A stretch of 64,000 bases of DNA from Lachnospiraceae bacterium (lineage in GTDB: Bacteria; Bacillota; Clostridia; Lachnospirales; Lachnospiraceae), in NCBI GenBank assembly GCA_030524525.1, contig JAUNGI010000008.1, positions 1 to 64,000 of the forward strand, written 5' to 3'. Shown here in pieces: positions 35,068 to 43,464 of this stretch; within the stretch, counting starts at the first letter, position 1; each line of letters begins with the position of its first letter. A model generated the notes under the pieces. The model saw nothing but the letters and a program-made list of their open reading frames with translations, made no database searches and was not told the DNA's origin. Made by a program: the position numbers and the translations under genes.

Positions 35068-35882
35068 AATCCGCTTTCCTCCGAAACAGACGGTTCCATA
35101 ATTTCTTCCACCTTCACGCGCACGCTCTGCTCCTGCCTTGCCGCGCCGCAGAAGATCCCCCGGTTCAGCAGACAATCGTTGTAATCTCTGCCGTGCGACA
35201 GCTTCACATGACTGTCCGTGACCGGCACGAGGTTCGTGGGATCCATACCGAACCAGCGGCAGTCGTCGTAGATTTCGACCCACGCGTGGCTTGCGCCCTC
35301 GCCGATCAGCAGCCCCACCACGTAGCGGCACGGGACGCCGGCAAGCCGACACAGCGCCAGCATGATATGCGCATAGTCCTGACAGACCCCCGCTCCGCCC
35401 AAAAGCGCCTCCTCCGCGGTCGTCTCGAACGTGGTGCGTCCGGGGAGATACCGCATTGCGGCGGCGACGGCATGCATGATCGCCTCCGCCTTTTCCCGGT
35501 TTCCGCGGCACGCCGCCAAGTCCAAGGTCGAGAAAAGGCGCAGCAGCGAAGGCCCCGTTTGGGTCAGCGGCGTCTGCGTCCGAAAAACGCCCACCTGATG
35601 CGCTTCCCTTGCCGCCGTCCACGGCTGCATTCCCAGCCGCGCCGTACCCTGCACCTGTACGTCAAACAGCTCGTGGGGTTCCTCGGCATTGCCGTAGACG
35701 CACAGGTTTCCGAAGGAATCCGTTCCGTTTTCCAAAAACTGATTCGGCAGCAGCTCCTGACTCACGGAGAGGATCTCCTGCCGCTCGTCCGAAACCGGAA
35801 AACTCCGCACCGTAAACCGATGGTGCGTTACCGGCTCGCTGAACCGGATCTGCAAATGGTACCAAAATGCAACTGTTTTCAC
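35064..35882 (-). CDS. Transglutaminase-like cysteine protease family protein
   Basis: The 272-aa protein has an N-terminal beta domain (about 1-110) and a transglutaminase core with Cys167 in GGAGVCQDYAHIMLALCRLAG, His199 in GASHAWVEIY and Asp214 in GMDPTN. This form is the one found next to ATP-grasp/alpha-E genes in many bacteria. It may hydrolyse or transfer peptide amides. GTG start with GAGGG upstream. Cytosolic, no signal peptide. Confidence 0.9.
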   Translation of the reverse strand: MKTVAFWYHLQIRFSEPVTHHRFTVRSFPVSDERQEILSVSQELLPNQFLENGTDSFGNLCVYGNAEEPHELFDVQVQGTARLGMQPWTAAREAHQVGVFRTQTPLTQTGPSLLRLFSTLDLAACRGNREKAEAIMHAVAAAMRYLPGRTTFETTAEEALLGGAGVCQDYAHIMLALCRLAGVPCRYVVGLLIGEGASHAWVEIYDDCRWFGMDPTNLVPVTDSHVKLSHGRDYNDCLLNRGIFCGAARQEQSVRVKVEEIMEPSVSEESGL

Positions 35883-35894
35883 AACGCTTCACCC

Positions 35895-36557
35895 TCATCC
35901 CAAGATCCGATCGACCTCGTACACGATCGTCGGATAGTCCGGCTCCGCCGCATCCGCCAGCTCGTTCAGCCGCACGATCACCTCCGGGCGATAGTGAATG
36001 GAGCAGCGGGGAATGCGCCCGCTCAGGCGGTGGATCTCCCGGACGAGGTCGGGCTTCGGCATGTGCAGCCGCCCGTACAGGTCGATGCGCTCGACGCGCT
36101 TCCCGACCTTTAACAGATTCCGCGTGTTTTCATCCTCGATCAGGTCGTCGATGCAGCCCCAGAACGCCAGAATATTGTCGGTGATCTTCTGAAATTCGCC
36201 CATCGGCGCCGGGCTCTCCGCCGCGCGGCTCATGGCATAGACCGTGAGCTGCACATACGCCAGCGCCTCGCTCCCGATCTCCTCCCGCAGCTCGATGGCG
36301 TTGTCGTAGGCGCGGCGCAGGTTGGTGCGCAGCGAATCGGGATTGTTCTCGTCGAACGGATAGCGGTAAAGGAAGTCCTCCGCATCGGAATAGACGTTCG
36401 GAATTTCAAAGCTCTCGCAGAACTTTTCGTATTCCGCCGCCCGCTCGATCATCTTGTCGAAGCTCTTTTCAAACAACAGCAGCGTCGTATAGACCCGCTC
36501 CAAATATCTTCCGAGCCAGTACAGCCGGTCGGTTTTTACGATTGACTTAATATCCAT
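35895..36557 (-). CDS. Alpha-E domain protein
   Basis: The 220-aa all-helical protein with the alpha-E family start LYWLGRYLERVYTTLLLFEKSFDKM and repeated motifs ILAFWGCIDDLI and GKRVERIDLYGRL. Alpha-E proteins are nearly always coded with a circularly permuted ATP-grasp and a transglutaminase, and are thought to help peptide ligation. It overlaps the ATP-grasp gene by 22 bp and precedes the transglutaminase by 12 bp. Shorter than most members (about 310 aa). Confidence 0.9.
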   Translation of the reverse strand: MDIKSIVKTDRLYWLGRYLERVYTTLLLFEKSFDKMIERAAEYEKFCESFEIPNVYSDAEDFLYRYPFDENNPDSLRTNLRRAYDNAIELREEIGSEALAYVQLTVYAMSRAAESPAPMGEFQKITDNILAFWGCIDDLIEDENTRNLLKVGKRVERIDLYGRLHMPKPDLVREIHRLSGRIPRCSIHYRPEVIVRLNELADAAEPDYPTIVYEVDRILG

Positions 36558-37858
36558 GTGTCCTTAAAGCCTCCTCCCTGAGACGAATTTACGATAAAGG
36601 AATCCGGGTTGCGCGAAAAACGGGTCAGACCGCTTTTCCAAACCACCGGCTCCTCGCTCGTCAGCACGAACGCCCGCAGATCCGCCTTTCGCGGAACCCG
36701 CTCGCCCTTCTCAAAAATATCCAGATCACAGAAGTCGATCACCTCCTGCGCGATAAACCTTCTCGGGCAGCGCATGAGCGTCGCAATGAATTTCTCCTTC
36801 TGCTCCGCGCTCATACCGCTGCCAAACTGCACGCCGTAGCCCCCGGCCTCCGCCACGTCCTTCCAGACAAGACGGTCGAAATGCTCCAGCGTATACTTTC
36901 GGTCCTCTTCGTAAAACGGCAGATAGGTCGGCGCGTTTTTCAGGATCGGCTCCTCGCCGAGATAATAGCGGATCATTTTCGGAACGAAATAGTAAATGCC
37001 CTTATCGTCCGCAATGCCGTTGCCCGGCGCGTTGATCAGCGCCACGTTTCCCTTGCGGTAAACGTCGTAAATGTGAGGGATGCCGATGACCGACTCCGGA
37101 TTGAAATTCATCGGGTCCAAATACTCGTCGGAGATCCGGCGGTATACCGCGCCCACCGGCACCTTTTTCCCGCTGTAGTCGATAAAATACAGATGCGCGT
37201 TTTCCACGATCAGATCGTCGTATTCCACAAGCGGCACATGCATCCGCTCCGCCAAAAAGGAATGCTCGAAATACGCCGCATTGTAGCGTCCCGGCGTCAG
37301 CACCACGGAGATCCCGCCGGTGTTCACATAGTCCATCACATGCGAGAGCAGCTCCGCATAGTTCCGGTTGTCCTCGATCCGGTTCTCGCGGAAGGTCTTG
37401 GGACTGCTGCGGCGGCAAAGCTCCCGGGCAATGACCGGATAGGATGCGCCGGAGGGGACCCGGAGATTGTCTTCCAGTATGTACCATTCCCCGTCCTTCC
37501 CCTGTACGAGATCGATTCCGGAGATGTGGGAAAAAACGTCCTTCGGCGGACATACGCCCTCGCACTGCACCGTATAGCCGCTGGAAGAATAAATGAATTC
37601 CTCGGGGATCACCTTGTCAAGCAGGATCTTCTTTGCGCCGTAGATATCCTTCAGGAATAGGTTCAGCGCTCTGACACGCTGCTTCAGTCCCTTTTCCAGC
37701 ACCGCAAATTCCTCGGCGCCCAAAATGCGCGGAATGGCGTCAAAAGGAAAAAGCTGCTCCTTGAAGGTGTTGTTTTTATAAATACCGAACTTTACTCCGT
37801 AACGAGCCAGCCATTCGTTGATGACCTCGGTCCGTTCATACAAATCCATCGTGCCCAT
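36536..37858 (-). CDS. Circularly permuted ATP-grasp peptide ligase-like protein
   Basis: The 440-aa member of the COG2308-type family has DIYGAKKILLDKVIPEEFIY, GEWYILEDNLRVPSGASYPVIARELCRR (ATP/metal-binding), VVLTPGRYNAAYFEHSFLAERM, VENAHLYFID and INAPGNGIADDKGIYYFVPKMIRYYLGEEPIL, with WKDVAEAGGYGVQFG near the end. ATP-grasp enzymes activate a carboxylate and join it to an amine. First gene of the operon, behind a strong promoter and a structured leader. Substrate is unknown in this family. Confidence 0.92.
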   Translation of the reverse strand: MGTMDLYERTEVINEWLARYGVKFGIYKNNTFKEQLFPFDAIPRILGAEEFAVLEKGLKQRVRALNLFLKDIYGAKKILLDKVIPEEFIYSSSGYTVQCEGVCPPKDVFSHISGIDLVQGKDGEWYILEDNLRVPSGASYPVIARELCRRSSPKTFRENRIEDNRNYAELLSHVMDYVNTGGISVVLTPGRYNAAYFEHSFLAERMHVPLVEYDDLIVENAHLYFIDYSGKKVPVGAVYRRISDEYLDPMNFNPESVIGIPHIYDVYRKGNVALINAPGNGIADDKGIYYFVPKMIRYYLGEEPILKNAPTYLPFYEEDRKYTLEHFDRLVWKDVAEAGGYGVQFGSGMSAEQKEKFIATLMRCPRRFIAQEVIDFCDLDIFEKGERVPRKADLRAFVLTSEEPVVWKSGLTRFSRNPDSFIVNSSQGGGFKDTWILSQS

Positions 37859-37870
37859 ACCTAATCCTCA

Positions 37871-37936
37871 TTTCCGAGCGACCTGTCGCGAAGAGGTACC
37901 ATCAGAGCTATTTGCTTTCGCTCAGAAACAAATAGC
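37871..37936 (-). promoter_or_regulatory. Structured leader element, copy B (ATP-grasp operon)
   Basis: Almost the same sequence as copy A, again ending directly at the ribosome-binding site. GCTATTTG/CAAATAGC is fully paired here, and TTTCTGAGCGA can pair over 11 positions with TCGCTCGGAAA (one G-T). Where A has T-G in the first stem, B has T-A, so pairing is retained despite the change. Confidence 0.62.
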
Positions 37937-37998
37937 GGATCGATGTTTCCCGATAAAACAAAAATGGAGTCAGCATCGCCAACTCCATTGTTTCTCTT

Positions 37999-38027
37999 AT
38001 AGTAATGATTTTTTATGTTCTTGTCAA
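37999..38027 (-). promoter_or_regulatory. Promoter of the ATP-grasp/alpha-E operon
   Basis: TTGACA (38022-38027) and TACTAT (37999-38004) with a 17-bp spacer, giving a leader of about 135 nt that holds leader element B. Confidence 0.82.
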
Positions 38028-38042
38028 GTAGTTTGCCGAAAT

Positions 38043-38660
38043 TTATTTCCTTTTGAACAGCCACTCAAACAGCCACACGCTCTCGTTCGTATATGGGTAC
38101 GGCGGTCTTTTGGTCAGCGCCGGATTGCCCACAAAGCGCTGCTGCTCCTCGTTCAGATCGCCGTACCTTTTCAGCGCCAGCTCCATCCGATCCAAGGTCC
38201 TCAAATGCTCGCGGATCGTCTGCATACAGGAAAACAGATAGCTTTCCTCTCTGGGGTAGGTGTTGATCCATTCGCGGTTCGCATAGGCGTTCTCCTTGAC
38301 CTGACAGCGGAAGCAGAACGAAAACGTATGGTGCACGCACTTTCCCAGCAGACCGAAATATCCAAACAGGCAGACGCCCTGAATGATCACTCCGGGCACA
38401 ATGGAATACACGGTCGTATGCTTCCCTTCGATCAGGATATGGATAAAGCACTGAAATACAAGGATCAGCACCACAAGCGTCGCCCACTCGATGACCACCG
38501 CGTGCTTTTCTCCGCGTCTGCGGACCGCCACGCTGTCATAATCCTTGGCAAGCTCCGAAAGCGCATAGTTCAGCTTTTCCCGCTGCCCCTCGATCTGCTG
38601 TTGGCGAATGGCGATCATCCATTCGCGCGCTTCCTCGTCGGTTTCCGTCTGCATCGCCAT
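38043..38660 (-). CDS. Membrane protein of unknown function
   Basis: About 205 aa: a charged N-terminal coiled coil, two membrane helices (VVIEWATLVVLILVFQCFIHIL and YSIVPGVIIQGVCLFGYFGLLG), and a cytoplasmic helical tail ending FEWLFKRK. Topology is similar to small pore or signal proteins, but I know no family. It begins 6 bp before the nrdG stop, so it is probably the last gene of the nrdD-nrdG transcript. Start 38660 or 38654; a G-run lies before both. Confidence 0.65.
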   Translation of the reverse strand: MAMQTETDEEAREWMIAIRQQQIEGQREKLNYALSELAKDYDSVAVRRRGEKHAVVIEWATLVVLILVFQCFIHILIEGKHTTVYSIVPGVIIQGVCLFGYFGLLGKCVHHTFSFCFRCQVKENAYANREWINTYPREESYLFSCMQTIREHLRTLDRMELALKRYGDLNEEQQRFVGNPALTKRPPYPYTNESVWLFEWLFKRK

Positions 38661-38665
38661 CCCCC

Positions 38666-39187
38666 CTATTTTCCTTCCCATTCCGTTACGCTGCCGCAGG
38701 CAAGCGTTTTCGGCACGTCGATCAGACGCTGGTTCTCGCTTCCGCGAAACCGCAGCGAGATGTTCCTCTTTTCTTCCACAAACTCGCCGTCCACCAAAAC
38801 GTCAAGGAGCGAAAGCAGCTCGTCCGTGACCTCGCAGCGCGCCCGGCTCTCGCCGGTCAGCTCCTCCCAAGTGTAGCCGGAATAGCACCAGATCGTTTTC
38901 TGCGGAAGCTCTCTGCGAATGCGCCGCACAAGCGGCAGAAGCGCCCGCTGGTTTTCCGGCTCCATCGGCTCGCCCCCAAGCAGCGTCAGCCCGTCCACAT
39001 AGGAGGGCTCCAAGGAGGCAACGATCTCCCGCTCGGTCTCCGCCGTATACTCCGCGCCGTACCGGAAATTCCACGTCTGGGGCTGGAAGCAGCCCTTGCA
39101 GTGGTGGGTGCAGCCGGAAACAAACAGCACGGTGCGGATCCCGACGCCGTTAGCGATATCGCATTTTTTGATGCTGCCGTAATGCAT
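38666..39187 (-). CDS. nrdG: Anaerobic ribonucleotide reductase activating enzyme
   Basis: The 173-aa radical SAM protein installs the glycyl radical in NrdD. The cluster motif is CTHHCKGC in VLFVSGCTHHCKGCFQPQTWNF, followed by LTLLGGEPMEPENQRAL, and TIWCYSGYTWEEL. Start at 39187 overlaps the nrdD stop by one base (TAATG), so translation is coupled. Confidence 0.96.
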   Translation of the reverse strand: MHYGSIKKCDIANGVGIRTVLFVSGCTHHCKGCFQPQTWNFRYGAEYTAETEREIVASLEPSYVDGLTLLGGEPMEPENQRALLPLVRRIRRELPQKTIWCYSGYTWEELTGESRARCEVTDELLSLLDVLVDGEFVEEKRNISLRFRGSENQRLIDVPKTLACGSVTEWEGK

Positions 39188-41370
39188 TATAAGTGAAGTA
39201 CCCTTTCGCGAATTTCCTGCGTCCGTCCCTGATTCCAAAACTGCGTTCCGATATAACCGCAGGTTCGTCTGGCGACGTTCATCTTTGTCTGATCCTGATT
39301 GCCGCAGTTCGGGCAGCGCCAGATCAGCTTGCCGTCCTCCTCCACGATCTGGATCTCGCCGTCATAGCCGCACACCTGACAATAGTCGCTCTTGGTGTTC
39401 AGCTCGGCGTACATGATATTATCGTAAATAAACTTCATGACCTCCAGCACCGCCGGAATGTTATGCTGCATGTTCGGAACCTCCACATAGGAAATGGCTC
39501 CGCCCGGAGACAGGGTCTGGAACTTGGATTCGAGCGCCAGCTTTGCAAACGCGTCGATCTCCTCGGTCACATGCACATGGTACGAATTGGTGATATAGTT
39601 TTTGTCGGTCACGCCCGGGATCACGCCGAAGCGCTTCTGCAGGCTCTTGGCAAACTTGTAGGTCGTCGATTCGAGCGGCGTTCCGTAAAGCGAGTAATGG
39701 ATGTTCTCCTCCGCCTTCCACTGCGCGCACGCCGCGTTCAGCGCTTCCATAACGCGGAGCCCGAACGCCTCTCCCTCCGGCTCGGTCAGCTTCTTTCCGG
39801 TCACCTCGTAAACGCACTCCCAAAGGCCCGCATAGCCCAAGGACAGCGTGGAATAGCCGCCGTAAAGCAGCCGGTCGATGGGCTCGCCCTTCTGCAATCT
39901 GGCAAGCGCGCCGTACTGCCAGAGGATCGGCGCGGCGTCGGAAAGCGTTCCCTTTAGACGCTTGTGGCGGCACTGAAGCGCCCAGTGGCACAGCTCCAGC
40001 CGCTCCTCCAGCACCTCCCAGAAGCGTTCCTCATTCCGCGAATCGCGGCAGGCGGTACATGCCACGTCCACCAGATTCAGCGTTACCACGCCCTGATTGA
40101 AGCGTCCGTAATATTTCGGCTTTCCGTTTTCGTCCACATAGGGCGTCAGGAAGCTGCGGCAGCCCATGCAGGTATAGCAGTGTCCTTCGCCGTTTTCGTC
40201 GATCTTGTTTTGGAGCATGACCTTCTCGGAAATATAGTCCGGCACCATCCGCTTTGCGGTGCACCTTGCCGCCAGCTCGGTCAGGTACCAGTACGGGGAA
40301 TCCTCGCGGATGTTATCCTCCTCAAGCACATAGATCAGCTTGGGGAACGCCGGCGTTACCCAGATGCCCGCCTCGTTTTTTGTTCCGATGATCCGCTGAT
40401 TGAGGATCTCCTCAATGATAATGGCAAGATCCTTCTTCTCCTGCTCGTTCTTTGCCTCGTTCAGATACATGAATACGGTCACGAACGGCGCCTGCCCGTT
40501 GGTCGTCAAAAGCGTTACGACCTGATACTGGATGGTCTGCACGCCGCGGTTGATCTCCTCGCGGAGACGCTTTTCCACAAGCTCGGCGATCTGCTCGGCA
40601 CTGACGGAAATACCGAGCGATTCCATCTCGGAAGCGACCTGACGCTGGATCTTCTCTCTGGACACCTGAACGAACGGAGCCAGATGCGCAAGCGAGATCG
40701 ACTGCCCGCCGTACTGATTGGAGGCGACCTGCGCAATGATCTGCGTGGCGATGTTGCACGCCGTCGAAAACGAATGGGGACGCTCGATCATCGTGCCGGA
40801 AATGACCGTGCCGTTCTGCAGCATGTCCTCCAGATTCACAAGGTCGCAGTTGTGCATATGCTGCGCGAAATAATCGGCGTCATGGAAATGAATGATGCCC
40901 TCCTCGTGGGCGCGCACGATCTCCTCGGGGAGCAGGATGCGCTTCGTCAGGTCTTTGCTGACCTCCCCCGCCATATAATCGCGCTGAACGGAATTGACCG
41001 TGGGGTTTTTATTGGAATTTTCCTGCTTGACTTCCTCGTTGTTGCACTCGATCAGCGAAAGGATCTGGTTGTCGGTCGTGTTGGCGACACGCGCCAGATT
41101 TCGCGTAAAGCGGTAGCGGATGTAGCGCTTTGCCGTCTCCGGCGCGCCTTGCAAAATGATGTGCGTCTCGACAAGCTCTTGGATCTCCTCCACGGAAAGC
41201 GCCCGCCCGATCTCGTTGCAGTAATCCTCGATAACAAGCGAGATATAATCGATCTGCCGCGCCGTCAGCTCCGGCTTCTGATCGGTCTCGTTATTTGCCT
41301 TCAAAATTGCGTTTTTAATTTTGCTGCGGTCAAAGTTCTCCTCCGAACCGTTTCTCTTAATGATCTTCAT
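39187..41370 (-). CDS. nrdD: Anaerobic (class III) ribonucleoside-triphosphate reductase
   Basis: The 727-aa enzyme makes deoxynucleotides without oxygen. An ATP-cone fills residues 1-90 (MKIIKRNGSEENFDRSKIKNAI). The core has FHDADYFAQHMHNCDLVNLEDM, and zinc cysteines CQVC...CPNC near the end. The glycyl radical site is in RRTCGYIGTQFWNQG close to the C-terminus. Start 41370 has GGGGTG upstream; the longer frame to 41463 runs into the promoter. Confidence 0.97.
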   Translation of the reverse strand: MKIIKRNGSEENFDRSKIKNAILKANNETDQKPELTARQIDYISLVIEDYCNEIGRALSVEEIQELVETHIILQGAPETAKRYIRYRFTRNLARVANTTDNQILSLIECNNEEVKQENSNKNPTVNSVQRDYMAGEVSKDLTKRILLPEEIVRAHEEGIIHFHDADYFAQHMHNCDLVNLEDMLQNGTVISGTMIERPHSFSTACNIATQIIAQVASNQYGGQSISLAHLAPFVQVSREKIQRQVASEMESLGISVSAEQIAELVEKRLREEINRGVQTIQYQVVTLLTTNGQAPFVTVFMYLNEAKNEQEKKDLAIIIEEILNQRIIGTKNEAGIWVTPAFPKLIYVLEEDNIREDSPYWYLTELAARCTAKRMVPDYISEKVMLQNKIDENGEGHCYTCMGCRSFLTPYVDENGKPKYYGRFNQGVVTLNLVDVACTACRDSRNEERFWEVLEERLELCHWALQCRHKRLKGTLSDAAPILWQYGALARLQKGEPIDRLLYGGYSTLSLGYAGLWECVYEVTGKKLTEPEGEAFGLRVMEALNAACAQWKAEENIHYSLYGTPLESTTYKFAKSLQKRFGVIPGVTDKNYITNSYHVHVTEEIDAFAKLALESKFQTLSPGGAISYVEVPNMQHNIPAVLEVMKFIYDNIMYAELNTKSDYCQVCGYDGEIQIVEEDGKLIWRCPNCGNQDQTKMNVARRTCGYIGTQFWNQGRTQEIRERVLHL

Positions 41371-41422
41371 ACCATTCACCCCGAAAAAGTCAAAACTGCG
41401 CCCAAACAAGAGGCGTACTTCC

Positions 41423-41451
41423 ATGCTAGCACAGAAGAGCGGAGATTTCAA
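41423..41451 (-). promoter_or_regulatory. Promoter of nrdD-nrdG
   Basis: TTGAAA (41446-41451) and TAGCAT (41423-41428) with 17-bp spacing, directly downstream of the two NrdR-like boxes. Confidence 0.65.
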
Positions 41452-41459
41452 GCGGAAAA

Positions 41460-41506
41460 GCACAAGATATTGAAGTTTTTTTCCGGCTTTTTTCTATATC
41501 TTGTGC
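41460..41506 (-). promoter_or_regulatory. Pair of NrdR-box-like sequences upstream of nrdD
   Basis: GCACAAGATATTG (41460-41472) and, in the opposite orientation, GCACAAGATATAG (41494-41506), centres 34 bp or about three helical turns apart. NrdR represses ribonucleotide reductase genes from paired AT-rich boxes of this type. Placement just upstream of the -35 box supports this reading. Confidence 0.68.
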
Positions 41507-41654
41507 CGATTCCAGCAAAACCGCAGTTCTCGCTTTGTAGAATTTACGGAAGGAACGTCGGCGCAGGATTAGGTTTTGCGAATACGGGAAGTTTCATTCC
41601 AAAGCGATTAGTTCTTTTTCTTGCAAGATGGTTATAAATATTTTGTTATGCCGC

Positions 41655-41683
41655 TTGATTTTATTCATGTGCCAAGGTATAGT
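41655..41683 (+). promoter_or_regulatory. Promoter of kwaA-kwaB
   Basis: TTGATT at 41655-41660 and TATAGT at 41678-41683, 17 bp apart. Transcription from about 41690 would exclude the ATG codons at 41621 and 41648 and favours the TTG start at 41750. Confidence 0.7.
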
Positions 41684-41749
41684 ATATATCAAGCAGCGAT
41701 GCATTTTTACCCAGACGAATTAAGCGCGATTAAACAAGGAGTTAAAGTT

Positions 41750-42355
41750 TTGGCGAAAAAGAAAGACGGCTCAAAATCACTTAAGTACAAGTTTTATATA
41801 ATGTCATTGTGGTTGCTTTTTGTCCTCATTTTCTTACTAACTGTAGATATTCCCATATCCATCGCGGAGAATGCAGAATGCATGGGGATTCTTCCATTGT
41901 TAAAAAGAAATTGGCTCGCGATTTGCTCGTTAATTTTTGCTTTATTAGGATTGATCTTTGCAGCGCAGACCAACCGAAAGTGGAGCGGGGTTACAAACCC
42001 TCCATATCAAATTAAAGAAATAAAGAACGAGAACTATGAGTATTTGACATTCCTTACCACATACATCATTCCTTTAATTTGCATTGATTTAGGAAACATT
42101 CGCTATGTTATTGTACTCGCAGTTTTACTTGTAATGATCGGCTTTATTTTTGTGAAGATGGAACTCTATTACGGGAATCCGACGCTTGCGCTTATGGGCT
42201 ACCGTTTATACCGCGCCGAAATAAACGGAATTGATGCACCCGACGGAGTGATTTTAATATCGAGGGATCGGTTATCAAAGGATTCTGCGATTAAATGGAT
42301 TCCCTTAGATAAATATGTTTGGATTGCCAAAGAGATAAAAAGCAAAGCGAATTGA
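41750..42355 (+). CDS. kwaA: KwaA-like membrane component of a Kiwa defence system
   Basis: Taken from TTG 41750, which has AGGAG eight bases upstream, the protein is 201 aa with four membrane helices (about 14-33, 54-72, 99-113, 117-135) and a soluble tail with YYGNPTLALMGYRLYRAEI. Size, four-helix topology and position just before a DUF4868 gene fit KwaA, the membrane sensor of Kiwa. Codons upstream are open to 41621. Base composition is clearly more AT-rich than the neighbours, as expected of a transferred gene. The family call is from topology and linkage. Confidence 0.72.
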   Translation: MAKKKDGSKSLKYKFYIMSLWLLFVLIFLLTVDIPISIAENAECMGILPLLKRNWLAICSLIFALLGLIFAAQTNRKWSGVTNPPYQIKEIKNENYEYLTFLTTYIIPLICIDLGNIRYVIVLAVLLVMIGFIFVKMELYYGNPTLALMGYRLYRAEINGIDAPDGVILISRDRLSKDSAIKWIPLDKYVWIAKEIKSKAN

Positions 42356-42400
42356 TTCCGCCTTCGCTCTTTCACTACTACTTACAGATTGGAGAAAAAA

Positions 42401-43375
42401 ATGACAACCGAAGAATTAAAGTCCGAAGTCAAAAGCACTTTAGAAAAGCCCCATTCCATGCAAATCTATCTTGTCTTCAAAAAGGACCATGTGCTAAGTA
42501 TGCGGCTTGCCGACATTGAAGACAATCATACCGCCCCGGAAATCCAGAAAATGTTTACGGACTTTCTTCAAAATACTTTGCTCGCAAACGACGACCTGAC
42601 TGTTCGCAAACTATCCGTAGCCGACGAGCAAGCCAACACGATATATCAATATGATTATGATAACTTTCCGGAGGAGCTGAGGCTCATCAAAGACTTTGAC
42701 ATCTCCTGCGCCGTACAAATGGAAAAGTTCAATTTTCATACCGACAATCTTTCCCATCTGTTCGGCTACATAATATATCTTGGGGCAATGGATAACGGGA
42801 TCATTATGTTCAAAAAACATTATCCAATTATGCTGGTTAAAAGAGACAGCTTCCTGCTGGGCGCGATAAAAAGCACGGAAAGATTTGAACGGTTACCGCA
42901 AGATGATATTATTCGTTTAAATGACGATGTGCAGCTATTGCGCATAAACGGCCATATTTATATTCTTGACCTGAAAGTGTTGGAACGAAATATGGGCTTT
43001 ACCGCCCTGATTCAAAAAGGCGCCGAAGAAACCATCGAAGCCGTCAAACGGTTGGAAATTGTAGAGGATATACAGGTTCTAAGAGATACGCTGGATGACC
43101 TTTCATTTACCAGAAAATTATCCAAAATAAAAAAAGCTTCCCCGATTTTCCGTTTAGGGATCACGAAGGAAACGATTATACAATTCACGAAAACGACTCC
43201 TGCACTTGCCGGAAGGTTCAAATATAGCGAAGACGGCACCGCGATTCGCCTAGACACCAAAAAAACAAAGGATGCTTTTCTGAAGCTGATGAACGACTCG
43301 TTTCTTTGTTCGGAGCTAACCAGACAGTATTATGAGGCTTCCGCAAAAGATAACATTACCCAAACGACAGAATAG
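42401..43375 (+). CDS. kwaB: KwaB-like DUF4868 protein of a Kiwa defence system
   Basis: The 324-aa soluble protein has the order typical of DUF4868/KwaB: an N-terminal half with IYQYDYDNFPEELRLIKDF, then MLVKRDSFLLGAIKST, INGHIYILDLKVLERNMGF and a C-terminal helical part ending KDAFLKLMNDSFLCSELTRQYYEASAKD. In Kiwa, KwaB acts with membrane-bound KwaA to stop phage DNA replication and late transcription. ATG at 42401 follows GGAG. 45 bp after kwaA, same low-GC composition. Motifs recalled, not searched. Confidence 0.75.
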   Translation: MTTEELKSEVKSTLEKPHSMQIYLVFKKDHVLSMRLADIEDNHTAPEIQKMFTDFLQNTLLANDDLTVRKLSVADEQANTIYQYDYDNFPEELRLIKDFDISCAVQMEKFNFHTDNLSHLFGYIIYLGAMDNGIIMFKKHYPIMLVKRDSFLLGAIKSTERFERLPQDDIIRLNDDVQLLRINGHIYILDLKVLERNMGFTALIQKGAEETIEAVKRLEIVEDIQVLRDTLDDLSFTRKLSKIKKASPIFRLGITKETIIQFTKTTPALAGRFKYSEDGTAIRLDTKKTKDAFLKLMNDSFLCSELTRQYYEASAKDNITQTTE

Positions 43376-43464
43376 CTTGTGCTGCTATACCCATTATTGA
43401 TCCACAACGCCGGAAAGACCTTAAATAAAGTTTCCCCGCTTTGCCAACAGCCATTGCGTATCTT

